DNA of 64,000 nt, taken from assembly GCA_963575745.1 (NCBI GenBank), contig CAUYUJ010016138.1:674426-738425 (forward strand), in the 5' to 3' direction. The position numbers and the translations under genes are program-made. This document shows positions 22,230-33,189 of this stretch, in pieces. Under the pieces are notes generated by a model, which ran no database searches, was not told where the DNA came from, and saw only the letters and a list, made by a program, of their open reading frames with translations. The stretch's first letter is position 1. Each line of letters opens with the position of its first letter. The DNA comes from Prorocentrum cordatum (Eukaryota; Sar; Dinophyceae; Prorocentrales; Prorocentraceae).

Positions 22230-22440
22230 CGGGCGGTCCCAGAAGACTCCAATATTGCCCAAGATATTCGCAAGTTGGCATCAAGACGGACTGAGATGGC
22301 TTGAAGACCGCGCCAGACGGGTTCAAGACGGCCCCAGATGGCTTCAAGACGGCGCAAGACGCCCCACGATGACACTGAGACGGCCCTGGCTGGTTGCAAG
22401 ACGGCTCGGCGCTCTAAGAGCTTTTCTTGGAGGCCCTGTG
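22230..22440 (-). repeat. Diffuse TCTTGG-rich repeat, inverted block
   Basis: TTCAAGACGGCCCCAGATGG and CAAGACGGC words are the reverse complement of the GCCGTCTTGGG vocabulary. This is the only block in the opposite orientation. Confidence 0.65.
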
Positions 22441-22449
22441 TCTGTAGTT

Positions 22450-23545
22450 TTTGCACGAGGGATCGTCGCCTTGGGGAGGGGGTGGCGTTACACGCAGCCC
22501 AATGCAGCCAGAGGGGGGCGGGCGCTTTAGAATCATTGCAGTAACTCTACAGAACAGACCTTGGCAATCTACCACTCCTCAACGTGCCAGGGGACATGGC
22601 GGCAGATTTAGGGTGACGATGGGGCGGACTGCGTCTTGTCACTCTGTTCACCGTCTTCTTCTCAGCCGTACTTCCATTAATTTCAATGTGCTGTGTTCTT
22701 GCCGTGCTATGGGAGTGATGTCGCACCTCTCTCCCCTCTAGCTACCCTTGCATGGCTGCTGCCAGTCTTTGACCACTCAATCGGCCCTACAAACTCAAGA
22801 GGCCTCTTGTGGGTGGCCCCAGAGGCAATGTTACAGTAGCGCGCCGTCCGATGTTACAGTAGGGCGGCGTGATGTTACAGTAACACGCGGGGTGCAGTTA
22901 CAGTAGTTTGCCCTCGCGATTCGCAGCAGGGGGCGAACCCTGGGCGGCGCAACATGGCATTGAGGAGGTTTCACACGAGATCGAGGTTTCGGGAAGAGGA
23001 ATAGCTCTGAATCCGTGCACCACTGAAACATTCCAGGATTCAGGGCAGCGGCGTGGGAGGGAGCTGACTAAAGAGGAAGCGGTGGATGAGGAAGCGGTGG
23101 ATGACGCCAGCTATGTCAGTCTTCGCTAACACCGAAAGCTCTCCGATCATCATGATTCCATTTCGCCGAGGGAGAATGCCTGATCATCTGCACCGTCGTC
23201 ATCCATCTTCGGCTCCCTCCCTCCTCCTCTCCCTTCCTGAGGCAGGTGCTGTTCAAGCCACTCTGTCGCGGTGTTGGTCGACCGCCCTGCTTTTTGCCGC
23301 GCGGCTGTCTTGCGGGGCTGCTTTCTGTTCGGCGTCTTGTGTTTTGCAACCCTCTCGGTTGATCTTCAGAGGCCTTTTACTGCATTGTTGGTGTTCGCAC
23401 GTCGGTTAGATTTCTGGGCTCATTCGTTGGGTTTGTCTGTTGCTTTGTTCTGGGTGGCGGATGAGCGGTCCGAGCCGTCGCATCTTTCGCGTTGCGCGTG
23501 CCGCTGATGCGATCAGAGTGTGATCCGCGTTCCTCCTGCTCTTCA
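22450..23545. other. No recognised gene; first GTTACAGTAG cluster
   Basis: Frames are short. Four copies of GTTACAGTA stand at about 22850-22905. The rest (22910-23540) shows nothing assignable. Confidence 0.5.
22845..22905 (+). repeat. GTTACAGTAG motif, cluster 1 (four copies)
   Basis: TGTTACAGTAGCGC, TGTTACAGTAGGGC, TGTTACAGTAACAC and AGTTACAGTAGTTT follow one another at about 20-25 bases. The third is the perfect form GTTAC-A-GTAAC. Confidence 0.8.
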
Positions 23546-23547
23546 TT

Positions 23548-23596
23548 CTCCTCCTCCTCCTCCTCCTCCTCCTCCTCCTCCTCCTCCTCCTCCTCT
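23548..23596 (+). repeat. CTC trinucleotide microsatellite
   Basis: About 16 CTC units. Confidence 0.95.
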
Positions 23597-24177
23597 CTCC
23601 GCTCTTGCGGCGCTTTCCCCCTTTCCCATCGCTCGTTCCCTTTCCACCCTAGCTGTTTTTTTGTTTAACCGTTTTGGCCCAACATGTGCCGTAGGTACGG
23701 GTTCCGCAGCGCTGGTGTCATGTATTCCGTTTTTCGTTTGTTGCGGGATTGGCGATTGAGCGGTGTTTGGTGTTTTCGATTTTTTTTCAGAGGCATCTTG
23801 AAATTTGTGCGTTGGTCTGCACGTTTCTCTTAGTTCGGCCCTGGGCAGGTCTTGGATGGTTTGGTCGTGTGTCTGTACCTTGAGATGGACGCCCATCTGT
23901 CTCGGGTCTTGCTTCCTTCGATTCCGCCGTCTCTCTTGCAGGATCCGAGATTTAATGCGGCATTCGGCTGGCGACGGCCACGTCGTCTTCTCCTCCTTGC
24001 TCTGGGGATGCCCGGGGCCGCTCCTTGTTCCCCTCCTCCCTGCGTGTTTCGCATACGTGTTCTTGGTGTCCTTGCGCGTTTCTGTAATGATGCTTCGTTG
24101 TCCGCTGTCGTTGTGCATTTGTGATCTCCTATGGCCCCTCCTTCTTGAGAGGCGTTCGGGCTGAGAGTTTGCCGCAT

Positions 24178-24600
24178 GTGCTACTGTAGCGTCCTGTCCT
24201 TGTGGAGTCTGCGCTCCGACTCGGGTGGCGCGATGGCGATGGCCAGCTCGTTTGACTTACTGTAGCATTGCGTTTGGTGGGAGTGTTGCGCGCCGTCTGG
24301 CGTTACTGTAATATGTTTCTGGGTCTCGCTGAGTTACTGTAGCATTCTCGGCCCCGTGGTCCTACTGCAACATCGTAGTTTGTCTTTTGCTTAGGTTTCT
24401 TGCAGTGCTGCAGTAACTTTTCTGGTGTCCTTGGGCGCTGCTGCCCTGGACTTGCAGCAACTCGCGCGGACTTTGCGATGCGTCGCCGCTTGTGCTCCAT
24501 TGGCCGTTGCCTGGTGTTGCAGTAACTCTCCCTTTGTTGTTGCACGGTGCAGTTTCGCGACTGTCCCGCCCCCGCCCCCGCCCCGAAACAGTTACAGTAG
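24178..24600. repeat. GTTACAGTAG motif, cluster 2 (both orientations)
   Basis: CTACTGTAGCG (24181), TTACTGTAGCATTG (24258), GTTACTGTAATA (24302), GTTACTGTAGCATT (24333), CTACTGCAACAT (24362), GCTGCAGTAAC (24407), TTGCAGTAAC (24515) and GTTACAGTAGCTG (24590) recur over 420 bases. Most read as the reverse complement of cluster 1 and the last is in the cluster 1 orientation. A single copy (CACAGTAACATA) lies near 25867. Confidence 0.7.
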
Positions 24601-24609
24601 CTGTCTGCG

Positions 24610-26860
24610 CGTTGGTGGCGCCGTGCAGCCCCATGCGTCGACCGGCGCCCATGCCCCAGCGTCGACCAGAGCCCGGATTACATGATCTGCGTTTGAAACC
24701 AGAGTTGGATTCTGTCGTCATCAATGGGAGGGATATTCGCTTACCCTTGTTTGGCAAGTTCGGGTTCTGGGGTGGGGAAGTTTTGCGAGTAACGATTTGT
24801 CGACTATCTATAACTGTTGGCTGGCCGTCTTTGGGCGTGCCCGCCCGAACGCCATCGTGACCCGGCCGCGTGGCCGATAGACGCGCGCTAGAGGAATGGC
24901 CGCTCGAAACTTCGCGTCTGGTGATCCGTCATTTGGGACGATATGTCAGAATTTCTTGCGCGTTGGTCCATCCAGCGGTTTTCTCCCGCAAGTTCCGCGA
25001 CACGAATATCTTCGGCTACCGCGCAAAAGGACCTGCCCCCAACTCTCCGCGCAACTGCAGCATTTCATGCCCCCCTCCCGACCTCCCCCTCCTCGACCTC
25101 TTCTTTTGTTCCCTCGCCCGCGGCTACGGTGGAAGGTCGCCCCCATTGCCCCCCCCCCCCCCCCCCTCTTTACGCCGCAGTGCTCGTGCCGTATGCGTCA
25201 TCCCACCCCGTGGGATAGTTTCTCCAGAAGGTCCAAGATGCAGTTGTGTTGAATCTTAGGTTTCAAACGCTGACTGGCTTTGCACACGCCCCCGCCAACC
25301 CGCGCGACGCCATCGGGTGGGCCCAGACACATCGATTCCCTTGATGGGCAGAGGAGGGAAACGATTAACTTCCCCCTCACAAACAACGGAAACGTACCGA
25401 TTCCCTCCTCCAGAAAAAGGGTGGGCGGCGCCTCGCCTTGCGTGCTCCCACTTGGTTGGGTTAGTACACGCGCAAACACTGGAAACATCATCGCGTGAAC
25501 CTCAGGGTGTCAAGCCTTATGAGGAGGTGTTAGCCGTGCCGCTTCTGACATGCATTTTGACGACAACCGCTTGGTTGCTCGGTCATTTGATTGTGTGGGT
25601 GGTTGCTTCAGTGAGTGGTTTGCGGTCGTTTGTGCCCGGGTGGCCGTCCACATCGCTCGTTGGTGGAGTGGGGCGTGATCGATGTCGTCTTCACCCCCGC
25701 CTTTGCCATCGTGCAATTCATCTTGCCATGTTGTTAACATACTTCCCTTTCAGCGTCCTCATCATCTGAGGAGCTCCGCGAAGTTGTTAGAGAACGAGAG
25801 AGAGAAAGAGATCGCCTTCATTGCTGTAATTAGCTGCTTGGCATCACCCTCAAGCGCAACACGAGTCACAGTAACATATTGCGTGGCGGCCACAAATCGT
25901 GGTGTGACGTTGCAGTTGGGTTTGCCCCGAAGAGTTTGTATCGCTCCTCTCGCAGCGTTGCTCAGGATCAGCAGGATGTCGCGTCGTGACCGCGCAGAGG
26001 AACAAAGGGAAGGCAGGAGGGGGAACAGGGCGATGGGGGAGGAAATTGGGGGGCAAGGGGGTATGAAGGGGAAGTGGGAGTAAGGCACTGGGGAGAAATA
26101 GCTGGGGGACTAGAGAGCAGGGGGTTCGGGAACGAGCATTGGGGACAGTTGGCATTGTGATTTCCCTCCGCCTCCGAGCACCTTTTGCCCACGCAATGCA
26201 ATTTCCATATGCCATTCCGATGGTGCCACCCGTGGGACGACGTGCTCCGGAGCCGCTTGGGTTTTGGAAACCGTATTCGGTCATGACCTGCATAGTCACA
26301 TGCTCATTGTGGCAATGCGGAGCATATTCGCGTATTCCTTGCTACGCCAGTGGCTGCGTTCACGGCGGAAACCATTGCGCTTGATGATGCCCTCTCGCAT
26401 GTGCACAACATTCGTTTTCAATGCCGCTACCACAAACGCAGTAGAACGAACTGCGCCGATACCGCCTCGAGTGTTGCCCGTCGTGCCTGGTCCTTCCCCA
26501 GCCCGCTGGCCTCGCTGTGTGACCCTTGGCTCCTCTCCTTCCCCGCCGCCCCCCTCCCCGTGTCCTCCCCTCTGCTTCCCCCATGTGCTTCCTCCCCCTT
26601 GTGTGTTGTGCCTTCCCCTCTCTCTACCTGCTTGGCTTCCCCTCTTTTGTCCTCCCCCTCCCTCCGGTTGTCGGCCTGGCCTGTTCTTTCCTGTCGTCGT
26701 CCCTCCCTCTCCTTCCCCTTTCTCGCTCCTCGGTTGCTCGCTCTCCTGCCCGTCCCTGTTCCGTCCCTGGCCCGTTTTTCTTGTCGGCCCGCCCTGCGGT
26801 CTGAGTACGAGTTCGTCGGCAGGAACTGGCACCTTGCTCTGTGAAAGATTGCCCAGCGCT
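24610..26860. other. No recognised gene
   Basis: Frames on both strands are Pro/Ser/Arg-rich products of C-rich DNA, notably 26500-26780. A C run lies at 25150-25168. No splice-bounded exon or domain could be supported. Confidence 0.5.
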
Positions 26861-26879
26861 GCGCGCTCCAGGGTTGTGA

Positions 26880-27060
26880 AAGAAACATCGGAGGAGGAGG
26901 AGGAGGAGGGGGATGAGGAGGAGGAGGAGGAGTTGGGAGAGGAGGAGGAAGTGGATCGAAGGAAGGAGGAGGAGGAGGAGGTGGAGAAGAAGGAGGAGGA
27001 GGACGACGACGATCCCCTCCGCCTTTTCTTCCTTCCCCTCCTGCTCCTCCTGCTACCCCT
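26880..27060. repeat. GGA-rich microsatellite grading into CTC
   Basis: GGAGGAGGA and GAAGGAGG runs (26885-27005) are followed by pyrimidine-rich CTTCC/CTCCTG (27015-27060), an inverted arrangement of the same composition. Confidence 0.8.
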
Positions 27061-27069
27061 GGACCTGCT

Positions 27070-27300
27070 CTGGGGCGCGCGACCGAGGAGTGCCTCAACA
27101 TGAGCTGCCGGGTGCTGCAGAGGGGCGTCGAGCACGCGGTGCTGCGCCGCGTGGCGAGCGACGCCGTGGCCCCTGGGAGCCAACCGGCAGGCTGGGAGAA
27201 CTTCGGGTCGGTCGAGGAGGGGTCCGCTCGGACCTCGCGGATCGGCGGTGGGCACTTTGCCGAAGACGGCTTGTGCCCCCCAGAGGTGGACCTAAACGGG
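27070..27300 (+). CDS. Isolated exon candidate, product unknown
   Basis: The plus frame from about 27070 reads EECLNMSCRVLQRGVEHAVLRRVASDAVAPG and is open to 27411. Its balanced composition differs from the repeat-derived frames nearby and it follows a pyrimidine tract, as an exon would. No family recognised. The part after about 27300, Lys/Thr/Asn-rich from AAACGAAAACG repeats, is probably not coding. Confidence 0.25.
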
Positions 27301-27419
27301 GTTTGGGTGATTTCGTGGGCCGTTTTCGTTTCGATTTCGTTTTGCGGTAAAGGCGGATTGAAGGCGAAACGAGGGAAAACGAATAACAAAACGAAAACGA
27401 AAAACACCGTTTAGGTTCA

Positions 27420-28450
27420 GCCCTGGTGACCCCTGCTGGCCTCCGAGCGTCGATGGTTATGCCACCGTTGGTTCCCTGACGATCCCCAAGACTCAGGAGA
27501 GGCAGCTCTGCCTCGGGTTTCCCTGCCTTGGGATGCGTTCCAGCAGCTGCGCCGCGCCGAGGGCCTTCTGCAAGAGCCCGGATCGTCCCGAGCGGTCGCC
27601 GGAGATCGGGGGCATGGTCCGGAAGCCGGTTCCTGCCTGGGGGGCTACGGTCGGGAATTTTTGGACAGCGTGTCGATCCGCCGGTCTTGGCCCAACACGC
27701 CTCGGTGCGGCACGCTATGCCCTCTCCAGTCCCAGAGCGTCAACGTCCTGAGCTCTCCCGATCCTCTCGATCCGCGGAGCGTGTCGCTGGTGCCGCCGAG
27801 GCGACACGCGAAGCAAAAGTTCCCGACCGTAGTTGAGACCCCACGGGGCGGCTTGGGAGGTGCCCGGATGGCCCCGCAAGGGGTCGGCCGAGAGCTCGCA
27901 GGCACGAAGCCGATGCCTGCGTCGTGGGAAAAGCGCAGCGGAAGGTGTCTCACGAGAGGATGGGCACACCGCGTTTCCCAAGAAAAGGAGGGGCGCCACC
28001 ATTGTTCAAGGCGGTTATTTTTTAGGTTCTCGTCACACCAGCCATGAGAGGGCTGCCTTTTACCTGGACGCACCTGGAGCCCTCCAAGACAGCTCAAATC
28101 ATCTTTCCAATAACAATCATACCACCTCCCCTTTCATGGTGAAATCTGGAGTGCTGACACCGCTGTTCGTCCTGGAGAGCCCTCGTCGCCACGGCTTGGA
28201 ATTTCTGGCCAGGATGCGCTTCTGTTCCCTCGAAGAGGCGAGAGTCAGCCGGCATGTAACGACGTTCATCGCAAACGGCGTTCAGCCAGAGCGCTGGATC
28301 CTTCGAAGACGGACATTTACCGACATCTGCACGTGAGGCAACTATTCTTGTGAACGCTCCATAAACAAGGAACACACTGCGACATACGCAATACTCGGGA
28401 AGGCGATACAATGTCGAGACGTTCACGCCGCACACTTGCGCAACATAGAA
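27420..28450. other. No recognised gene; partial dispersed repeat
   Basis: Overlapping frames up to 167 codons on both strands lack motifs. Bases 28150-28240 share TTCGTCCTGGAGAGCC and CTCGTCGCCACGGCT-GGAATTTCTGG with the dispersed repeat at 34.1 kb. Confidence 0.45.
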
Positions 28451-29800
28451 CGGGGGAGGAGGAGGAAGAGCAGGAGGAGGAAGAGGGAGGGGAGGGCAAG
28501 AAGGATAGCGAAGGAAGAGGCGGAAACGCTGGTGAGAGTATCAGCGCCTAGCGGTACATCTGGTCGGCTCGCTCGCGCTGTCGCTGCAGCTGCAGGTGAC
28601 GTGCGCGTGAGGATGGGGGGGAGTGGGGACTGGGCCATTGAGGACAGCGGCAGACGCTACATGACGCTCCAGCGCCCTGAGCACTGTGATGCAACAGCGC
28701 CGCGCGCTGACTGAGGCTAGCCACCCATGGAGCAGCGAGGTCTAGTCTGGATGCGCGTGTCCCCCAACTCTTGTAGACCTCCCAGGAGCCAGCGAAAATT
28801 GACAATTGCGCAGTTCGCAGCCAACCAGGGAGCTGCGAGGTCCCGTCTGGACGCGCGTGGAACCAGGCTCCGCTGGACCTCCGGGGAGTACACGGACGTT
28901 GGCGAGGAGAGGGCTTTGACCCCCCCCTCTCATGCTTGGCCGCGCGCATACTACGGCGATCGCAGCGCACACCCGTCCCGACGTGCCCCCCCCCCCCCCC
29001 CCCCCCGCAGGAACGCTACCGTTGGTCGCAAAGCCCCCCCCAGGGTCGTTGTGTCATGGGGGGCGTTAAATGTAAGGGTGAAGGAAGGTGCACATTGCGT
29101 TCGCTTAAGGCGCGCGAACGGGGCGCCCTGGTACCCCAACAGGGCACGAAATGAACACACTTGCCCCCCGCTCACACCCGCATGTTTCTGTTCCCGCGCA
29201 TGCTACGACGATCGCAGCGCACACCCGCCCCGACATGTTCCACCCCGTGCTAGCGTTATTGCTACCTCCCCCCCTTGGGGGTAACGACCGTTATTCGGAC
29301 AGGGCCAGAACAAGGATAAGTCGTTCCAGCTCCAGAGCGCCCTCACAGCGTTTCAGGCGTTTCAAAACGCTGCGAGAAGGCCGCGACGCCCGATGCATCC
29401 CCCAAAGCCGCCAGATTTCAGAGATCCCCGATTTATCCCTGTGCGATTATGTCCTCGTCTGTTACCGGACACATCAAAGACACGATATCATAGAGGTTGC
29501 CCCCCTGCCCCCCGAAAAGGTGGAGCGGGGCCTCGACCGGGTGCTCGTGCCCGTGGCGGAGACTCCACGCAACGGGCGCGCTCCCCGGAGTGGCGTGGGG
29601 CTCACCCACCATGGTTCAGCGCTGACGGGGGTCAGCGCCTATGGGGGTCAGTGCGAAGGAGATTTTTGGAGCCGCGTGGGGCCGATTTCCCCTCACCGCC
29701 CTCCGCTGGTCCACTTCTGGGAGCTGCCGACAGGCGGGCTGGGCTTCGCCGCAGGGCCCTGGCCGACCCACGTTGGGTTGATCCAGGTTGTTGCGCGCCC
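28450..29800. other. No recognised gene
   Basis: A GGA-rich tract (28450-28500), a C run (28985-29007) and a duplicated phrase (ACTACGGCGATCGCAGCGCAC at 28951 and a close copy at 29206) are the only structure seen. Confidence 0.5.
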
Positions 29801-29806
29801 GAAGGT

Positions 29807-30010
29807 CCGAGGCCTAGAAGTTGACACCAACACCACAATTGGCGGTGTGTCTTGACCGAGGAAAAAGTATCCCGATTTCGGCGATGGTGGTAATACTATG
29901 GCTTCCTGGGCGGCCGAAGTATTACCACCAACACCGAACTCTAGGATCATCTTCCCCCGGTGGAGGCAGACCCCTGTGTTGGTGTTGGTGTCCATATCCA
30001 AGCCTCGAAG
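29807..30010. mobile_element. Fold-back element with ~90-bp inverted arms
   Basis: The inner stem is perfect: GGTGGTAATACT at 29886-29897 and its complement at 29918-29929. Outward the arms stay alignable, with GACACCAACACCA starting at 29823 matched by its complement ending at 29992, and CGAGGCCTAGAAG (29808) facing CCAAGCCTCG (29998-30007). The whole is about 200 bp with a loop of about 20 bases. No target duplication identified. Confidence 0.75.
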
Positions 30011-30470
30011 AAGAGGACGGGGGCGGCAGAGGGGGGGCGCACGGGCGCGCGGTGCCGGGCAGGAGGCGGGAGGGGACCCGAGATCCGGGCGCGGCACTCT
30101 GTTCGCGCTCGGCGATTCTCACCCCGTCGCGGGCCGCAGCAGGGCCAGCACAGGTCGGTCAGGCTCGAACAAGGCAGCAGAAAGATTGGGTCGAGGGCTC
30201 GGGCCGTGATTTTTGTTTGAGTGTTGCGCTTCCTTCGCAGCGTCGGCAAATGGCGACTGGGGAGCAATAGAACTCAGGGGGATCAGGGATTGCAAGGACA
30301 GGAACGGGCCCCTGAACTGCCACGGCGGGCCCAACAGGTGCCCGCTTCTTCCTCCACCCGTTGACGCACACCCAGCAAAGGGTGGCGCAAGGTCGCGCGG
30401 TGTCGGGCGGGAGGGAGGAAGGTTGAGACGAGGAGGAACTTCATGTCAGAGCAGGAAGCGGAAGGGATGC
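30011..30470. other. No recognised gene
   Basis: GC-rich, with mutually overlapping frames on both strands and no motif. Confidence 0.5.
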
Positions 30471-30477
30471 CACCACC

Positions 30478-30625
30478 CTTGCTTCATTTTCACCTCTTCG
30501 GGCCTCCCAGGAGGCCTTCGTCACCACGGTTGGATTTCCCAATCCATTCTTTCTTATCGGAACGCACCCAGGGATATGTCATGGAGCATGCAGCGATATC
30601 CGTGTCTTTTGGTTTTCCCGGGAGT
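30478..30625 (+). repeat. Dispersed ~130-bp repeat, copy at 30.5 kb
   Basis: Carries CGGGCCTCCCAGGAGGCC, TCGTCACCACGGTTGGAT, CAGGGATATGTCATGGAGCA and a TTTTCCCGGGAG end, aligned in order with 34145-34285. Confidence 0.6.
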
Positions 30626-30634
30626 AAGAGAAAG

Positions 30635-31060
30635 AGGGGGAACGTGAGAGGGAGAAGGAGAGGGAGAGGGAAAGAGAGAGCGACAGAGAGAGAAGGAGAG
30701 GGAGGGGAGGACGGATGGTTGATGCTGCAGCTGATTGGGCTCGGGCACCACCTGTCAGACAAAAGGGCGGCACTCAACTGGCAGAACCGGAGCTGCACCC
30801 CAAGCGGTGCAATGGAAGCGTTGGCTGAGGAATGAACAACACTGGACATTTGGGAAAGCGCGCCAGTGGATGGCCCTGGATACAGTAAAGGGTGTGTGTG
30901 CTCGCAGAACCCCCCCTCCCCCCCTTCAAAGGGGGGGTGAGATTTTCGACCCCTCCCCCTCCCCCCCTCCTCCCTTGGCGCTGGAAAGGGGGGGGGTCGG
31001 ACCCCCCCCCCCCCTCCCCCTCTTTGCGCTGAACAGGGGGCTGGGGAGGGGTCCTCTCGG
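30635..31060. other. GA-rich tract, then G/C homopurine-homopyrimidine blocks
   Basis: GAGAGGG repeats at 30635-30715, then C7 and G8 runs in both senses at 30908-31040. TTCGACCCCTCCCC here is mirrored by GGGAGGGGGTCGAA at about 32592 beyond the next satellite. Confidence 0.7.
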
Positions 31061-32460
31061 GTAGTGGGTAGAGAGTACAGTGTTTTGAGTAGCGATTGGT
31101 GAGGAGTAGTCGGTATTTTATACTGAGTAGCGCGCAATGAATCGTGAGTGGTGAGTAGTGAGTAGTGGGTAATCGGCAGTGGTAGTAGTGAGTAGCGCGT
31201 AGAGATTAGTGAGTCGTGCGTAGTGGGTAGTGAGTAGTGGGAAGAAAGTTGTTAGTTCGGAATTGTGAGTGGTGGGGAGTGAGTGGTGTGTAGTGAGTAG
31301 TGCATAGTGAATAGTAAGCAGGGAGTAGGGATGAGGGAGTAGACAGTAGCGAATAGCGAAGAGTAAGTCGTGAATCGTGAGTTGTGAGTAGTGCGCAGCG
31401 AGTAGAGAGTAGTGAGTAGTGAGTGGTGAGTAGCGAGTAGTGAGTAGCGAGTAGGGAGTGGCGAGTAGGGGGTAGCGCATAGTGGTTGGTGAGGAGCGAG
31501 CAAGGCGTTGTGAGTAGAGAGTAGTGAGGAGGGAGTAGCCAGGAGTCACTAGTGAGTAGTGAGTAGAGAGTAGTGCGTGGCGAGTAGGAGTAGCGAGTAA
31601 TGAGTACTGAGTAGTGAGTTGTCAGTAGTGAGTAGGGCGGAGTGAGTAGTGAGTAGAGAGTAGTGAGAAGTGAGAAGTGGGTATGGAGTAGTCCGTAGTG
31701 AGTAGGGGGTAGCGAGTAGAAGTTCGTGACTAGTGAGTCGTGAGTAGTGAGTAGTGAGTAGCGGCTTGCGACTAGTGACTGTAGTGAGTAGGGAATGGGG
31801 AGTATTGAGTAGTGAAAAGCGAGTAATGCGTAGTATTTGGTAGCGAGTGGCGGATAGTGAGTAGTGGGTTATGGGCAGTGCGTAGAGAGTGGTGAATTGT
31901 GACTTCCCAATAGTAAGTAGTGGATAGTGGTTAGTGGGTAGTGAGTAGTTCTTAGTGAGTAGTGAGTAGTGGGCAGTGGGTAGTGTTTAGTGAGTAGTGT
32001 GTATTGAGTATTGGGTAATGCGTAGTGAGTTGGGAGTAGTGAGTAGGGGCGAGGAAGTAGTGAGTAGTGAGTAGTGGGGGCGTAGTGAGTAGTGAGTAGT
32101 GAGTATTGTGCAGGGAGTAAGGAGTATCTTGTAGCGTTATTGGGTACTGACTAGTGAGATGTGGGCACTGAGTAGTGAAGTGTAAGTTATTGAGTAGTGG
32201 TTAGTGGATAGTGAGTAGTGATTTGTGATTCGCGTGTAGTGGGTAGTGGGGTGTGTTTAGTGAGTAGTGAGTATTGCGTAGTAGTTTGTAGTGAGTAGTG
32301 AGTAGCGGGTAGGGAGTAGGGGGTAGTGAGTAGTGCGTCGTGGGTGGTGAGTCGTGGGTAGGGAGTAGTGAGTTGTGAGTAGTGAATAGTGGGTAGTGAG
32401 AAATGAATAGTGCGTAGCGAATACTGAATTGTGCGTAGTGAATAGTGCGTAATGGGTAGT
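31060..32460 (+). repeat. GTGAGTAGT satellite (~1.4 kb)
   Basis: A degenerate 7-9 base unit (GTGAGTA / GTAGTGAGTAGT) fills the stretch, so minus-strand frames read as Tyr/Ser/Leu/Thr repeats. No gene. Confidence 0.95.
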
Positions 32461-32465
32461 GAGTG

Positions 32466-32545
32466 CTGTTGGGGGCTAGGGTTTGGGTTTGGGGTAGGGT
32501 TAGGGGTTAGGGCACGGGTGAGGATTAGTGTTAGGGGTGGCAGGG
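32466..32545 (+). repeat. Telomere-like interstitial patch
   Basis: GCTAGGGTTTGGGTTTGGGG, TAGGGTTAGGGGTTAGGG and TTAGTGTTAGGGG are variants of TTTAGGG/TTAGGG. They lie at the end of the GTGAGTA satellite. Confidence 0.65.
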
Positions 32546-32559
32546 GTAGGATTCCGGAG

Positions 32560-32905
32560 ACGGGGGGCGCCGTGGCGAAAGGGGGGAGGGGGGGGAGGGG
32601 GTCGAATTTGGCGGCCAAAGGGGGGGAGGGGTGGTGGTGTCGGAACCCCCACGACGACGGACCCGGAAAGAGGGGGAGGGGGGGGCGTTCCCCCACGACG
32701 GATCGGGAAAGGAGGGGAGGGGGGGGGGTCCCGACGACGGATCAGGGAAGGGAAGGGGGGGGGGGGGTCCCACCCCCCCCCTTGGGGTCATCCAGCGGCG
32801 CGCCCTCGACATTTGGTACGGGCGGGGGGAAGGGGTGGTGGGGTCATCCAGCGGCGCGCCCTCGACATTTGGTACGGGCGTCAAGAATCGAGGTCGGAGA
32901 ACAGA
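32560..32905 (+). repeat. G-run repeats and an exact 57-base-offset duplication
   Basis: Three units of the form CCCACGACGGATCGGGAAAG plus a G run occupy 32640-32770. GTCATCCAGCGGCGCGCCCT with the following 18 bases is exactly duplicated at about 32787 and 32844. Confidence 0.8.
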
Positions 32906-33009
32906 GCAGAGCAAATCAGCCTTCGCGACGAAAACGACGCGGCGCGTCGTCCCGAAACGCAGTCTGCGCTTCGGGACGATGCGCCCCGTCGCCTCCCTCG
33001 TCCTCCTCC

Positions 33010-33150
33010 TCCCTGTCCGTCTCCCTCGTTCTCTCCGTCTCACTCCCCCCTCTCCATCCTTTGCCTCTGCGCTGCGCGGAGGCAAGGGAGGGAGAGGGGA
33101 GAGGGAGGGAGGGAAAGAGAACGAGAGAGAGAGAGAGCATGGGCGGAGCC
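33010..33150. repeat. Pyrimidine-then-purine inverted simple repeat
   Basis: CTCCCTCG/TCTCC-rich DNA (33000-33065) faces GGGAGAGGGGAGAGGGAG and GAGAGA (33085-33138), enough to fold as a hairpin. Confidence 0.6.
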
Positions 33151-33189
33151 GGCGGGGGAGGAAGACCCCGTGCCCGCAGGTGGGGTTAG

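Noticed and set aside
23663-23690. Second spliced-leader relict (CCGTTTTGGCCCAAC)
   Set aside because: Only the 3' half matches, with several differences and no frame downstream; chance match is likely.
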